The translations under genes were made by a program, and so were the position numbers. A stretch of DNA of 64,000 bases from Hemileia vastatrix (lineage: Eukaryota > Basidiomycota > Pucciniomycetes > Pucciniales > Zaghouaniaceae): the NCBI GenBank assembly GCA_030280995.1, contig JASXTE010000005.1:30320001-30384000 (forward strand), in the 5' to 3' direction. The stretch's first letter is position 1. Every line of letters begins with the position of its first letter. The notes beneath the pieces are model-generated. The model searched no databases. It saw only the letters and a list, made by a program, of their open reading frames with translations, and had not been told where the DNA came from. Positions 32,020 through 46,900 of this stretch are shown one piece after another.

Positions 32020-33272
32020 TGTCAGCCAGGCTATTCCAGGAGTCCAGTAAATGATATATGAATTATAAAACCTTAAAGAGTGGGTAAGACTTGTATTTAA
32101 TGAATATAACTTAAGATTTTATTGCATAATGAAATTATATAAGAATTTTGTTATATACAAGTGTTACATTAAATTTATTGGTTATATATATTTTTATATA
32201 TACAATTAAAGTTGAGCATAATATAATATATTCTACAAATAATGGCGCATTTTTATGTATTTAATAATTATAAATTTATATTTAATTAATTAAAAAACAT
32301 ATATTATAATTATAAGTGTAAAATTGACTTATAATATAATTAAATTAATTATTTAAATTTATATAATAAATAACATCTTTCATATAGTATTAAACAATAA
32401 TTAATGGCGCTTCTTTTGACCCTTAATTGTGTCAGGAAGAAAATCAAATAAATTATAATACTTATTTTATAAAATAGTATTATAAATTCTCAAATTAAAT
32501 TAATTAATTGTTTCAGTTAAACTAGTTATTAAATTACATAGTGAAAACAATTAATAAATATTAATTTACACTGAATTAAAATGATTGCATGCCTTGTTAC
32601 GTCAAAACATGTTATTTGTTTCACTTAGAAATGCTGAAAACAGATTGTAATACTTGTTTTGATTTGTTTTTCCCATAGTTCTTAGATCACAGGGTTGTTT
32701 AGTTACTCATTATTTTGTATTAACTGATTTGGGAAATTTGGGATGGGAATTTTATATTCTTAATTGGGATTCTTATTATTTTTCATATAATTTTCTCTTA
32801 ATTACTATGTTACAGATGTCTTCTTTTATCTTCTTGTTTTACTTCATTACTATTTTGTATATAGTCACTTGTAGCGCTTCAGAGGACCCATTGCCTATAA
32901 AAGGGCCTTGGATAATCCCCTGTAGAAGTATCACTTACTATACACTCAACAAACTTGAAAATATTTTCTATTACATTTATATTATTTTTTATTAGTATTA
33001 TAACTCTAATTAAAATTCTATATAATTAACCAGAGGTTGCCTTAAGTCTGATAGTACCCATAGTGTTTGCTGCGCAGAAACCCTTACACCAAAATAATAT
33101 TATTTAAAACCTTCACTTTTGTCATCTCTCAAGTTACTCGTGGTTGCCTTCCTTTAAATAAACTAAATAATTTTTTATATTTTATTTCTTTTATTCCTCA
33201 AAGCCGTTCTCCTTGTCCTCCTCTATCTCTTTCTTCCCCTTTTTCTTCCCTCTTCTAGACGACTGACCGACA
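32020..33272 (+). repeat. Element B 5' LTR
   Basis: 1253 bp. The sequence resumes at 39673 with the same length. Contains a TATA box at 32896. Small open frames inside are identical in both LTRs and are not genes. Confidence 0.95.
32896..32905 (+). promoter_or_regulatory. LTR TATA box, element B
   Basis: TATAAAAGGG, preceded by GCGCTTCAGAGGACCCA and followed by CCTTGGATAATCCCC. The block is conserved in all four B/C LTRs (32896, 40549, 49971, 57974), while surrounding LTR sequence varies. Confidence 0.65.
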
Positions 33273-33274
33273 AC

Positions 33275-33287
33275 TGGGGGCCTTTCC
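33275..33287 (+). other. Primer-binding site, element B
   Basis: TGGGGGCCTTTCC two bases after the LTR. It differs by one base (A to G) from the site in elements A and C. Confidence 0.7.
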
Positions 33288-33964
33288 AAACGACGACGAC
33301 GATCAAGCCTGGCGACGAACGACAAAACGCACGGACCACCTAGCAAAACGAAACTTTTGCCGCGACTGTGTTTCGAACTTGGGTTCGACATCTTAGGTTT
33401 ATATATTATTAATTTTTATATTATTTTGAAGTGATTTTTCGATCACTATAGTAAGTTCACCTTTGCGCCTCTCACTCATATTACTATATTTTTATTGCAA
33501 TAACAGTGATTGTGGCTTAATTGCTGATTCACTGAGTGTAAGTGTTCAATTTTAAAAAAATTTTTTTTTCCTAGTTGACCATTATAGAGTGTTAAATCCT
33601 CTTAGTCCTAGAAGAATTGACATTATTATTAATACAAATTGAATTATTAATTTAATTTTTTTTTTATTATTAATTATTGTTAATTTTGGTTGACTTAAAA
33701 GTACATTGTGCTTAGTCCCAAATATATTGCCATATTTAATATTGGTAATTAATTGGTTGAATTAACTTACTTGTTATTCCCAATTTAACCTTGCAATCCA
33801 TTTTTTTTTTTTTAAAATTAATTTTTTAATTATTACTTTATATTGAAAATTATTTCTATAATTTAATTAATTAAATATTTTTTTTTATTATTTGGAGCAA
33901 TTATTGACTAACTTTGATTATTTTTTTATAAAGTACAAAGTAAAATATAAATCTTCCCACTAGT

Positions 33965-36900
33965 ATGTCCAACAATTTGGCAGAAAAAATGGATAACATG
34001 CAAGTGGATGAGATAGAAATTGACTATGATGCTGACACTGTAAGTTCTTCTAAAGTTGGTCATAAAAAATCTTATGCTAACACAAAGAATTCACATACTG
34101 CAGGATGTGGAAATGACAGGAAATGCAAACAAACCAAACCCCCTTCCCCCAGTACCACAGAAGGAAGTAAAGCCTCTAGTGCCTCAAGAAGGTCTTCCAA
34201 AAGGCTTCAAAATAAAAAAGCTTCCTCTGCCACAACAAATCAGAAACCTATCCAGTCATATAAAAAAGTTGAAGACAGAAATGATGTAATTAGCAAATTG
34301 TCATTTGATGAACCTTTACATTTAACTTCTACATCTTTAATTAATCCTTCTCTTGCAATTAAAAATGATTCTGTTCCCCCTGAAATCTATACCTTAATTG
34401 AAAAACTTCTGAGGAAATATTGAAAGATACCCTCGATTTTAATATTGTGAAAGACAAACATGTGAGAGATGTGTTAATCCATGAAAATGATAGATTAAAT
34501 AATTTACACTTGCAATGTAAAGTGAGTTCTTCTGTACAAGATACAGCTTATTTAAAAATCAGAGAAACCTTGAATATTGTTCTTAGTCAACAAAAACAAA
34601 TAAGAAGTGACCATAGAGCTATCTCAGATAGAAATATCAGTCTACATAAGACCTTGAGTGAATTGAAACCCCTTATTGAGGAAAATTATTCATTCAAGAA
34701 TGAAATAAAATCTCTACAAAATGAGTTTAAGAAGCTAAAAAATGATTTCCATGCACTAAGTACCAAACACTCAGTTTCTGAGGACAGAAATGTTCTATCT
34801 CTTGCAAAAGTAAATGACCAGATGTCTGAAATTCCAAGAATAAGAAACTATGTGTCTGACCTACAGGAAAAGTTCTCAACCTTATCCATCAATAATGAAT
34901 TAAATGAGATTTCTGCAAATAAGCTGCATAAAAATAAAGGGAAAAAACCTGAGCAAAGTTCATCCTTTCTTCCTCATATTTCAACCATTAAACAAACTGA
35001 CAATGAGTCTGTGAAATCTTTTGCTACTAGCAAAAAATCTTGTGATGGTCATGCACCAGCTGTTTCTGTAAATAATGAAATTTCTGAACACCTGGCTAAA
35101 CTTCAGGAATTATTACTAATGAATAATTCAAACCAAAAAGTGGACCATCCCAGTAGTCAGAAAAATTGGCCTAAGTTAGACCAATATCCTACCTTTGATG
35201 GTGATTCTTCCTCTGATTGGCAACACTTTATCCAAAGAATTGATAATTTAAAGAGATCTTATAAACTACCTGATGAGGAAATTGTTTCTAAGCTAATTTC
35301 TTTATTTTCCAATGTAGCCTTGATGTGGTATGAATCTGTCCTCTTAGATAACAATCATTATACATGGAATTATTGGAAATCCTTGATTGAGAATCAGTTT
35401 GGTGGTTCAAAATTCAGGTTAGCTCAGCAGAGACTGTATGAGAATACTAGATATGTATCCTCCTCTGTTGAAAAGCCCATTGTTTTTCTGATGAAAGTAA
35501 CTAAAATCCTTAGAGCAATTGATCCAAAGATGGATTATGATATTTGAAGAGATAAAATCTTGTATAAATTACCAAATTCTCTTAGGGATTTGATTGTTGC
35601 TAGAACTGAGCATGTAAGGGAAAATTCTTCTTTCATTAACATCTGTAATGAAGTACTACTCAACCATAGATATGAACCAAAGAATTACCTTAGTAAATCT
35701 TATAATGATCAGAATAAACCTTCTATAAAGCTCCCAGAAAAATCTGGTAAACCCTCTGCCCCAGTTGCACCTAAAAAATATGCAACAAATACTTGTTATA
35801 AATGTAACAAACCGTGGCAGAAGGGTCATGTTTGTGACAAGAAAATTCATCTTGTTGAACAAGATGAAGACACTGATGAAGTTGAACTTGATGTCAATAA
35901 TTCTTCCAGTGACTGTGAAAGTAATATCTCCTATGACAATTAATCTGTTAAAGATGTTTTAATGTTGGAACATGATGTCCATTATTTAAATAATATATCT
36001 GAAGATTGTGTATTGAATTTATCTTCAGTAGAAAATGCTGAGATAATTAAAGATATTACTAACAATTCTATTCCTATATCCCCTTTAAAGGCACCTGTTA
36101 TCATTAATAGTAAAAATGTTGATGTAGCTCTTGATTCTGGTGCTGGAGGAAGTGTTGTATCTGAAAAAGCTTTGGCTTCAGTGGATAAGGAATATTTGAG
36201 TAAATTATTGCCTATAACTTCTGAAAAATGGAGAGGGTATGGTTCTACCTTATTTCCTATTGGCAAATACAAAACCTCTGTATTCTTCAAATATAGTGGT
36301 GGTTTTGTCAGAGCTATTTGTGAGTTTGTTGTCATGAATAATGATAATTTGAGCAATTGGTTTATTATGGGAAATGATATTTTAACCATGTTTGGTGTGA
36401 AACTGGATCCAGCAAATAATTGCTTTACTTTAGGAATGAATGGGAAAAGAAAATTCAAAATTTCTTCTCCTAGACCTTCTGGGCATTTGTTGAAATCTTG
36501 TAACTCACTGACCCAATGTAAAGGTAGAACAACAACTGAAATGGATGATTTATTACATGAAATAAATACCGCTTCTTTTGGTGAACAGTTGACTAGTGAA
36601 CAAAAGGATTCTATTGTTGCCTCTATTACCTCTTTCCCTATGGCTTTTGCTCATGGTTCTCATGTCTTGGGAATTGTTCAGGAAGAGATGAAAATTACCT
36701 TATCCTGTAATTTGAGTGATATTCCTCCTTCCCTTAAGAAAAAACCATATCCTGCTTCTCCATCAAAAAGAAAAGATATTGAAGATAATATTAAAACATT
36801 ATTGAAAATGAATATCATTGAGAAAGTGGATGTCACCCCCAAATATTGTGTCATCTCCCCAGTCTTAATTTCTTATGAAAAAGATAAAGCTAGATTAAGT

Positions 36901-39637
36901 GGAGATTACAGAGCTTTAAATACTTATACTGTTGATGATATTTATCCTTTACCCAGAATTAATTCAATACATGCTACCTTGCAAGGTGCAAAATTTATTA
37001 GTTGTCTGGATGGTAATAAAGGTTATCATCAAGTTCCAGTTGAGAAAAATTCTCAAAATTTTTTGCTTATTTCTACTCATATGGGAATATATAAGTATGT
37101 TAGGATGCCATTTGGCCCTAAAAATGCTCCTTCAGTTTTCCAGAAAGTCATGGATAACACTTTCCATCAAGAAATTATTGAGGGTTGGCTCATGGTTTAT
37201 ATTGATGATATTATTGTTTTTTCTAAAACTTTTGATGAACATATGATTCACTTGAATAGAGTTTTCCAAAAAATGGATGAAATCAATATGACCTTATCTT
37301 TAAAAAAGTGTAAATTTGGTTTTCAATCTTTGAAAGTCCTTGGCCATGTTGTGTCAGGCTTACAAATTTGTGTAGACCATAATAAAGTTGCTGCCATTCA
37401 AAATGTGAAAGCACCAACTTCTGTAAGAGAAATCCAAAGTTTTTTGGGTATGGGTGGCTATTATAGACAATATATTAAAAATTATCAGGTCATAGCCTTG
37501 CCTCTTACAAAACTAACCAGAAAGATGTTGCTTTTCTCTGGAATAATGACTGTCAGAAAGATTTTAATACATTGAAAAGTTGCTTAATGACAGCCCCTAT
37601 ATTGGCTCTTCCAGATTTTAACAAGCCATTTGTACTTTATACAGATGCTAGCTTTATTGGTCTGGGTGCTGCCCTTCACCAAAAGCAAATTATTAATGAT
37701 AAATCCTCAGAGGTTGTAATTTGTTATATTTCAAGAACCTTAAGAAATAGTGAATTGAAATATGGTGCCACTCAATTGGAGTGCTTAGCAGTTGTTTGGG
37801 CTCTTGAGAAACTTCATTACTACTTGGATGACCAAAAATTTGAGTTGGTAACTGACTGTAGTGCTGTGAAATCTCTCTTAAACCTCAAAACACCTAACAG
37901 ACATATGTTCAGGTGGCAACTTGCTGTTCAGGAATACAGAGGAAGGATGACTATTATCCACAGAGCTGGAAATGTTCACTCTAATGTTGATATGCTCTCC
38001 AGATTGCCTCTGCCAAATAATGACTCCAATCCTGCTTATGTACCTGAGGATGACACTGTTCATATACATGGTATATTTATAGTTGATATGGAAGAAGAGT
38101 TATTACAGTTAATACTGGATTCATATGATAAAGATTCTGACTTAAATAAATTAGTTACTATTTTGAATGATTCTAAGAATGCTTCAATTCAATCATTAAT
38201 AAAAATTCTTCCTGCAAAGTACCAAAATGCTTTAAATAAAGGAAAGTTTTCTATTGAAGATGGTTATATATATTATAGAAGGAAGCTTACCAATGTAATT
38301 GTTATTCCTCCTTCAATGAAAGAAAATATCCTCAAACTTTGTCATGATGACATATTAGCTGGTCATTTTGATCTTGAAAAAACATTGATTAGAATCAAAA
38401 ACACTGCATGGTGGGCTAATATGTCTGAAGACACAAAATTATATGTTGAATCTTGTGATTCCTGCCAAAAATCTAAAAGGTTAACAGGTAAGAGAGCAGG
38501 GTTATTACAACATATTGAAGCACCTAGTGCTCCCTGGCAAATCATTAATATGGATTTTGTCACTGGTCTTCCTGTTGCAGGTAAAGACAGCTTTAACTCT
38601 TGTTGGGTAATAGTGGATAGATTCACAAAACTGTGCAAATTTATTCCAACCCACAAAGATGTATCCACCAAAGAATTAGCTTTCTTATGGTGGTCTTACA
38701 TGTTTAATATTATTGGTTTTCCAAAAGCCATTATCTCTGATAGGGATCCAAAATTCACTTCTGAGTTTTGGACCTCTTTGATGGATATTTGTGGCTGTGA
38801 GTTAAAATTGTCTACAGCTCATCATCCTCAGACTGATGGTCTAGCTGAAAGAATGATTCAAACTCTGGAAGATATGATTAGAAGGTATTGTGCCTTTGGT
38901 TTAGAATATAAAGACAATGACAGATTTACTCATGATTGGGTCACTCTTTTGCCTGGTCTTGAATTTGCATATAATAGCACTGTTAATTCTGTCACTGAGA
39001 AAAAGCCTTTTGAGCTTTGGTTAGGTTATGTCCCAAACACTCCTGCTCAGATTACAATAATAAATTACCTAAGTTGGAACTACACCCTGGTGTAAAATCT
39101 TTTATGCAAATGCAACAGCTCTGCAGAAAACATGCTCAGAGTTGTATTGATAAAGCATTTGAATATGAAAAGAAAAGATGGGATAAATCCCATAAAGAAT
39201 ACACATTTAACAAGGGTGATGAAGTGTTGATCTCTACTGTCCATTTCAATTTACAAGGTAACCACAAATTAAAAGATCCTTTTGTAGGACCATTTGTTGT
39301 TAAAAGAATGGTTGGTGATAATGCAGTAGAAGTTGTATTGTATTCTCCATATGATAGGAAACATCCTGTCTTTCCCATTTCTTTACTTAAACCTTATACT
39401 TCCAACAGTGACTTATTTCCAAAAAGAAGAGGAAGACCTAAGAAGAACCCTCAGGAAGTCACAGAAACAGCAGAAATTGATAAAATTCTCAATGATAGAA
39501 TTATCACTTCTGAAAGAGGTACTGAATATTTATTGAGATATAAGAACAAATCATCTGAACATGATGCATGGATACCTGGCAAAGAAATTTCAAATCTGCC
39601 TGCTCTGTTGAAAAAATACAAAAAGAAAAAATCTTAG
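33965..39637 (+). pseudogene. gag-pol: Gag-Pol of element B, broken
   Basis: Starts with the same ATG context as element C and ends after a chromodomain. Compared with C, the lesions are: a 492-nt in-frame deletion after 34281; a 1-nt loss in an A-run near 34402; TGG to TGA at 35545-35547 in the capsid; GAA to TAA at 35941-35943; a 1-nt loss near 37522 after RT; and a net 1-nt loss near 39052 just after the integrase. Domains still readable are capsid, zinc knuckle (about 35793-35835), protease DSGAGG (about 36133), RT YIDD (about 37198-37210), RNase H, integrase and chromodomain. It cannot make a complete polyprotein. Confidence 0.95.
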
Positions 39638-39660
39638 CATTTTTTTTTATTGTTTTTTTT

Positions 39661-39672
39661 AGAGTGAGGGAG
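39661..39672 (+). other. Polypurine tract, element B
   Basis: AGAGTGAGGGAG after a T-rich stretch, abutting the 3' LTR. Identical in element C. Confidence 0.75.
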
Positions 39673-40925
39673 TGTCAGCCAGGCTATTCCAGGAGTCCAG
39701 TAAATGATATATAAATTATAAAACCTTAAAGAGTGGGTAAGACTTGTATTTAATGAATATAACTTAATATTTTATTGCATAATGAAATTATATAAGAATT
39801 TTATCATATACAAGTGTTACATTAAATTTATTGGTTATATATATTTTTATATATACAATTAAAATTGAGCATAATATAATATATTCTACAAATAATGGCG
39901 CATTTTTATGTATTTAATAATTATAAATTTATATTTAATTAATTAAAAAACATATATTATAATTATAAGTGTAAAATTGACTTATAATATAATTAAATTA
40001 ATTATTTAAATTTATATAATAAATAACATCTTTCATATAGTATTAAACAATAATTAATGGCGCTTCTTTTGACCCTTAATTGTGTCAGGAAGAAAATCAA
40101 ATAAATTATAATACTTATTTTATAAAATAGTATTATAAATTCTCAAATTAAATTAATTAATTGTTTCAGTTAAACTAGTTATTAAATTACATAGTGAAAA
40201 CAATTCATAAATATTAATTTACACTGAATTAAAATGATTGCATGCCTTGTTACGTCAAAACATGTTATTTGTTTCACTTAGAAATGCTGAAAACAGATTG
40301 TAATACTTGTTTTGATTTGTTTTTCCCATAGTTCTTAGATCACAGGGTTGTTTAGTTACTCATTATTTTGTATTAACTGATTTGGGAAATTTGGGATGGG
40401 AATTTTATATTCTTAATTGGGATTCTTATTATTTTTCGTATAATTTTCTCTTAATTACTATGTTACAGATGTCTTCTTTTATCTTCTTGTTTTACTTCAT
40501 TACTATTTTGTATATAGTCACTTGTAGCGCTTCAGAGGACCCATTGCCTATAAAAGGGCCTTGGATAATCCCCTGTAGAAGTATCACTTACTATACACTC
40601 AACAAACTTGAAAATATTTTCTATTACATTTATATTATTTTTTATTAGTATTATAACTCTAATTAAAATTCTATATAATTAACCAGAGGTTGCCTTAAGT
40701 CTGATAGTACTCATAGTGTTTGCCGCGCAGAAACCCTTACACCAAAATAATATTGTTTAAAACCTTCACTTTTGTCATCTCTCAAGTTACTCGTGGTTGC
40801 CTTCCTTTAAATAAACTAAATAATTTTTTATATTTTATTTCTTTTATTCCTCAAAGCCGTTCTCCTTGTCCTCCTCTATCTCTTTCTTCCCCTTTTTCTT
40901 CCCTCTTCTAGACGACTGACCGACA
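39673..40925 (+). repeat. Element B 3' LTR
   Basis: 1253 bp, near-identical to 32020-33272, ending GACCGACA, followed by AAAGC. Confidence 0.95.
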
Positions 40926-43900
40926 AAAGCAATATGAGGGATAAAAAGGTAAAATTAAAGGAATCAAATATGAAATAAAAAATAAAAATAAATTTACTTC
41001 CATCAAGAGCAAGTAGACATGTTGGGGCAAATGTCCACCAGTGAGGCTAAACTTGGACTATAATTGCTTTTTTGAAAAACAAAAAAGTGCCAATCTGAGG
41101 TTTAAAAAAACTTCAGCATAACCATATAGCCATATCAAACAACTTCTAGTTCAATGATTGAGAGAGAATTGATCACACCAGACTGCATGTGACCAAAAGT
41201 GTCCAGCACAAGTTCGGCCAAACTTGTGCTGGACACATTTATGACGGAGAGTAGCTAGGGTAGAATTTTTCTTCAGTTAATCTGGTATTTCTTATAAACA
41301 TGTCCATTGGTACATGATCTTTGTGACTCACTCATATATATCATTTGATTAATTTATTGTCACCATTATATTATTAATATTATAAGTATAGCAAAAACTC
41401 GTGTGCCCAACGCATACCGGGTGATGTTACACCTTTTATAATATTATTAAATAAAAGTAAAAAAATATGAAAATGATTTGTTTTACAAAAAAAAATTGAT
41501 ATACAAAAGCAATATGAGGGATAAAAAGGTAAAATTAATCTCAAAGAGATCAATTATGAAAAACAAAATACTAGTAAAATTCTTTCTCTCAAGAGCCAGT
41601 AGAAGTTTTGAAAAAAATGGGAGCCATCAGGGCTAAATTGTAATAAGTGACCTTTTTTTTAAGGATAAAAAATTATACACCTGAGGTTGGGAAGAACAAC
41701 AGGTGGATGATTCAGCTAAACAAAACTGCTTGTAGTGAAGTTTAATAAAAAAATGTTTTTTTGTTGTCATATAGAGAATTGATCCCATCTGACTGCACGT
41801 GACTAAAATTGTCCAGCACAAGTTCTGCCGAACTTGTGCTAGACACTTTTATGATGGAGAGTAGCTTGGGTGGAAATTTTCTTCAGTTCCTTCATCTTGT
41901 ATTTCTCATAAACATGTCTACTGGTATTTGATCAGTCTGTATCTTTCATATTCATCATCCGATTAATATTTTATCACCATTATATTATTAATGTTATTAG
42001 TATAGCAAAAACTTGTGTGCCAAATGCATACCATGTGAAGTTATACCTTCAATAATTTTTTAAAATAGACGTAAATAAATATGGAAAGGATTAGTTTTAC
42101 AAAAATTAAATAGAAATTTAAAAGTAAAAAGAGGAATAAAAGAGTAAAATAAAAGTCAAAGAGTTAAAATATGAAAAAAATACTGGTAAAATTCCTGCTA
42201 TCAAGAGCCAGTAGAGGTGTTAAAGCTAATGGGAGCCATCAGGGCTTAATTGTAATAAGTGACCTTTTCTTTAAAGATAAAAAGTTATACACCTGATATT
42301 GGGCAGAACAGCAGGTGGATGATTCAGCTCAACCAAACTACTTCTAGTGAAATTTGATAAAAAATTTTTTTTGTTGCCATACAGAGAATTGATCCCATCT
42401 GACTGCACATGACCAAAAGTGTCCAGCACAAGTTTGGCCAAACTTGTGCTGGACACTTCTATGATGGAGAGCGGCTGGGGTAGAATTTTTCTTCAGTTCA
42501 TCTGGTATTTCTTACAAACATGTCTACTGGTATTTTATCTTTGTGCCTCACTCATACATATTGTTTGAATAATTTTTTGCCTTAATTATATTATTAATTA
42601 TATAAGTATAGCAAAAATTCATGTGCCAAATGCATACTGAGTGATGTTACACCTTTTATAATATTATTAAAAAAATGTATAAAAATATTAAAATAATTTA
42701 TTTTAAAAATTATTAATTGATATCCAAGAGCAATATGAGGAATATAAAATTAATTTAAAGCAATCAAATATGAAAAACAAACTCCAAGTATTATTGCTAA
42801 TATCAAAGGCCAGTAGATATGTTGAAGCAAATGAGAGCCGTCAGGGATAAATTGTACTTAATTGATTGTTTTTTAAAGATAAAAAATTGTGTACCTGTGG
42901 TTTGGATGAACTTTAGGTGGATAATTCAGCTATATCAAACTACATCTAGTGAAGTTTCTTATCAAATAATTTTTTTCATTTCCATAGAGAGAATTGATCC
43001 CATCTGACTGCACCTGACCAAAAGTGTCCAGAACAAGTTCGGCTGAACTTGTGCTGGACACATTTATGATGGAGAGTAGCTAGGGTGCAGGTCTTCTTCA
43101 GTGCAACTGTTATTTTTTTAAAACATGTCAAATGGTATTTGATCTTTCTATGTTATTCATATTTTATTATCTGATTAATTTTTTTTCATTAGAATATTAT
43201 TAATTTTATTAGTATAGAGAAAACTTGTGTGCCAAATGCATGCCATTTTATATTACACCTTTTATAATATTATTAAAAAATGTTAAAAAAATATGAAAAT
43301 GATTTCTTTTCCAAAATTATAAAGTAATATCCAAATGTAACATGAGTGATAAAAAAGTAAAGTAAAAGAGATCAAATATGAAAAAGAAAAATTCAAGAAA
43401 AATTCCTGCCTTCAAGAGCCAGTAGAGGTGTTGAAACAAATGGGTGCCATCAGGGCTAAATTTGATAAAATTTAATTTTTTTTAAAGATAAAAAATTTTT
43501 CACCTGAGGTTTGGAAAAACTCAAGGTGGATAATTCGGCCATACCAAACTACTTCTAATGTAATTATTTAGCATTTTTTTTAATTTAATTTCCACAGAGA
43601 GAATTGATCCCATCTGACTGCACCTGAACAAAAGTGTCCAGCACAAGTTTGGCCGAACTTGTGCTGGACACTTTTATGATGGAGAGTAGCTAGGGTGGAA
43701 GTGTTTCTTAGTACATCAGTTTTTTGTTTTTCACATTTCTATTGGGTTTTTAACTTTTTTTTATCATTCATATTTATCTTAAAATTAATTTTTTGTCACC
43801 ATATATATTATTAATGTTTCTAGTATAGCAAAAACCTGCACACCAAATGCAAAATTGGTGATGTTACAACTTTAATAATATTATTATATAAAGTTAAAAA

Positions 43901-46900
43901 AATATGAATATGTTTAGTTTTTAAAAAAATAAATTGATATTTAAAATTAAAAAGAGTAATAGAAAAGTAAAATGAAAATAAATGGGATCAAATACAAAAT
44001 AAAAAATAAAAGTAAAATTTTACTATCAAGAGCCAGAAGTGGTGTTGGGACAGTTGGGGACCCGTAGGTCAAGACTTGGTCTAAACTTACTTTTATGTAT
44101 AGCTAACAAATTTTGAGCTGAGTTTTGGACAGACTTCCAGGGGACATTTTTACAATATTAAAAATTCTTTACTTCAATCATTGAGTGAAATTTCATTTTC
44201 ATTGCCATAGAGAGAATTTATCTCATATGACTTCATGCAACCAAAAGTGTCCAGCACAAGTTTGGCCAAACTTGTGCTGGACACCTTTATAATTGAGAGT
44301 AGGCATACAGCAAATCTTCTTAAACTCAAATGTAATTTCTTCTAAATATTTCCAACGGTATGTGATCTTTCTGTGTCATTTAAATTTACCATTTGATTAA
44401 TTTTTTGTCATCATTATATTATTAACATTATTACTATAGTAATAACTTGTGTGAAAAATGCATACCAGGTGGTGTTCCACCTTTAATCATATATTATTAA
44501 ATAAAGGTATAAGAGTATGAAAATTATTTATTTTAAAAATTAAAAATTGATATCCAAAGCAATATGAGCAATAAAAAAGTTAAATAAAAGGGATAAAATA
44601 AGAAAAAAAAATCTAAGGAAAATTCCCACTATCAATAACAAGTAGAGGTGTTAGATCAAATGTGCACCACCAGGGCTAAACTTGCACTATATTTTCTTTT
44701 TTGTTAAACCAAAGAAAGTGTCCTGATGAGTTTTGAAAAATCATCAGGAGGACATTTTGGCAATATCAAACTACTTATTGTGCAATAATTGAGCAAAATG
44801 TCATTTTCATTTCCATAGAGTAAATTTATCCCATCTGACTGCATGCAACCAAAAGTGTCCAGCACAAGTTCAGCCGAACTTATGCTGGACACTTTTATGA
44901 TGGTGAGTATCTAGGGTGCAGGTCTTCTTCAGTTCATCAGGTATTCCTTTTAAAAAATCCACTTGTATATGATCTTTCTGTGTCATTCATATTTATCATT
45001 TGATTCATTTTTTTTCACCATTATAATATTAATGTTATTAGTATTGAAAAAATTTGTAAGCCAAATGCATACTGGGAGAAGCTACATCTTTCATAATCTT
45101 ATTAAATAAAAGTAAAAAAAAATGAAAATTATTAGTTTTACAATAAATAAATTGATATTTGAAAGCAAAAACAGGAATAAAAAAGTAAAATAAAAGTGAT
45201 TAAATATGAAATTAAACATTCAAATAAAATTTCTGCCATCAAAGATAATTTGAGTTTTCAGACCAAATTTGCACCACCAGTTCTAGATTTGGAATATGTT
45301 TTCTTTTTTTTTAAATAAATAAAAGTGTCCACCTGATGTTTTCCAAAAAATCAGGAGGATAGTATAGCAGTATAAAGCTACTTCTTGTGCAATGATTGAG
45401 CAAAAATTCATTTTAACTTCCATTGAGTAAATTTATCCCATCTGACTGCATGCAACCAAAAGTGTCCAGCACAAGCTCAGCTGAAATTGTGATGGACACT
45501 TTTATGATGGAGAGTAGCTAGGGTGCAATTCTTCTTCAGTTAATCTTATATTCATTTTAAAAATGTCTATGGGTATTTGATCTTTCTGTGTCATCCATAT
45601 TTATTATTTAATTATTTTTTAGTCATCATTATATTATTAATGTTTTTAGTATAGCAAAAAAATGTGTAATGAATGTACACTGGATGATTTTACAACTTTA
45701 ATAATATAATATAATAAATATAAAAAATGTGAAAGTTATCAGTTTTACCAAAATAAAATTGATATTTAAAAGCTAAAGGATAAATAAAAGGGTAAGATTA
45801 AAATTAAAGAGATCAAACATGAAATAAAGATACTAAGTATAATTTCTGCTATCATGAGCCAGTAGAGGCTTCAGAAAAAATGGGCACCATCATAGATTAA
45901 CATGAATCAAATTTACTTTTTACCAAAGGAAAAGATTGTCTACCTTAGGTTTGGACAAACTTCCAGGGGACAATTTGTCTATATAAAACTACTTTCAGTG
46001 CAATGATGGAGTGATAATTCAGTCTCATTTCCATAAAAAGAATTGATTGCGTCTGACGGCATGCAACCAAAAGTGTCCAGCACAAGTTTGGCCAAACTTG
46101 TGCTGGACACTTTTATCATGAAGAGTAGCCAGGGTGCAAGTCATTTTTAATCATCTGAAATTTCTTATAAACATTTCCACTGTTATTAAATCTTTGTGCC
46201 TCACTCATATTTATCAATTGATTAATTTTTTGTCACCATTATATTATTAATATTATCAGTATAGCAAAAAATTGTGTGCCAAATGAATACTGGGTGATGT
46301 TACACCTTTTATAATATTATTAAATAAAGGTAAAAAAATATGAAAATGATTTATTTTACAAAAAATAAACTTCTATCCAAAAGCAATATGAGAGGAATAA
46401 AGTAAAATAAAAGAAATCAAAGATGAAAATTAAAATCCAAGTTAAACTCCTGCCATAAACAGAAAAAAGAGATGTTGAATTAAATTAGAACAATCAGGGA
46501 TAAACTTGCACTAAATTTTCTTTTTTGTAAAAATAAAAAAAAATCCACTTGAGCTTTACCAAAACTTCAGCACGAAAACTTTGCCATATCAAACTACTTC
46601 TAGTGTAATTTTATATCAAAAATTTATCTTCATTTCCATAGAGAGAATTGCTCCCATCTGACTGCACCTGACCATAAGTGTCCAGCACAAGTTCGGCCGA
46701 ACTTGTGCTGGACACTTTTATAATGGAGAGTAGCTAGGGTAGAATTTTTCTTCAGTTCATCTAGTATTTATTACAAACATGTCTACTGGTATTTTATATT
46801 TGTTCCTCACTCATCAATATCATTTGATTAATTTTTGGTCGCCATTATATTATTAATTTTATAAGTATAGAAAAAACTCATGTGCCAAATGCATACCAGG

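Larger units (their letters stand above)
32020..40925 (+). mobile_element. Element B: Ty3/gypsy chromovirus with mutated Gag-Pol
   Basis: 8906 bp between AAAGC duplications. LTRs of 1253 bp each (32020-33272 and 39673-40925) have TGTCAGCC/GACCGACA ends. They differ at about ten bases by eye (under 1%). The interior is very close to element C but has at least five frame or stop lesions and a 492-nt in-frame deletion. LTR sequence inserts of about 100 bp distinguish its subfamily from C. It is inserted in a palindrome-array unit. Confidence 0.95.

Noticed and set aside
32729..33258. Small ORFs inside the B/C LTRs, repeated at 40382-40911, 49617-50082 and 57630-57904
   Set aside because: Identical because the LTRs are copies; AT-rich, without motifs, and overlapping the promoter region.
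35656..36458. Minus-strand ORFs opposite gag-pol (also at 53207-54009, 55915-56931 and 9989-10231)
   Set aside because: Shadow frames of conserved Gag-Pol coding sequence, not independent genes.
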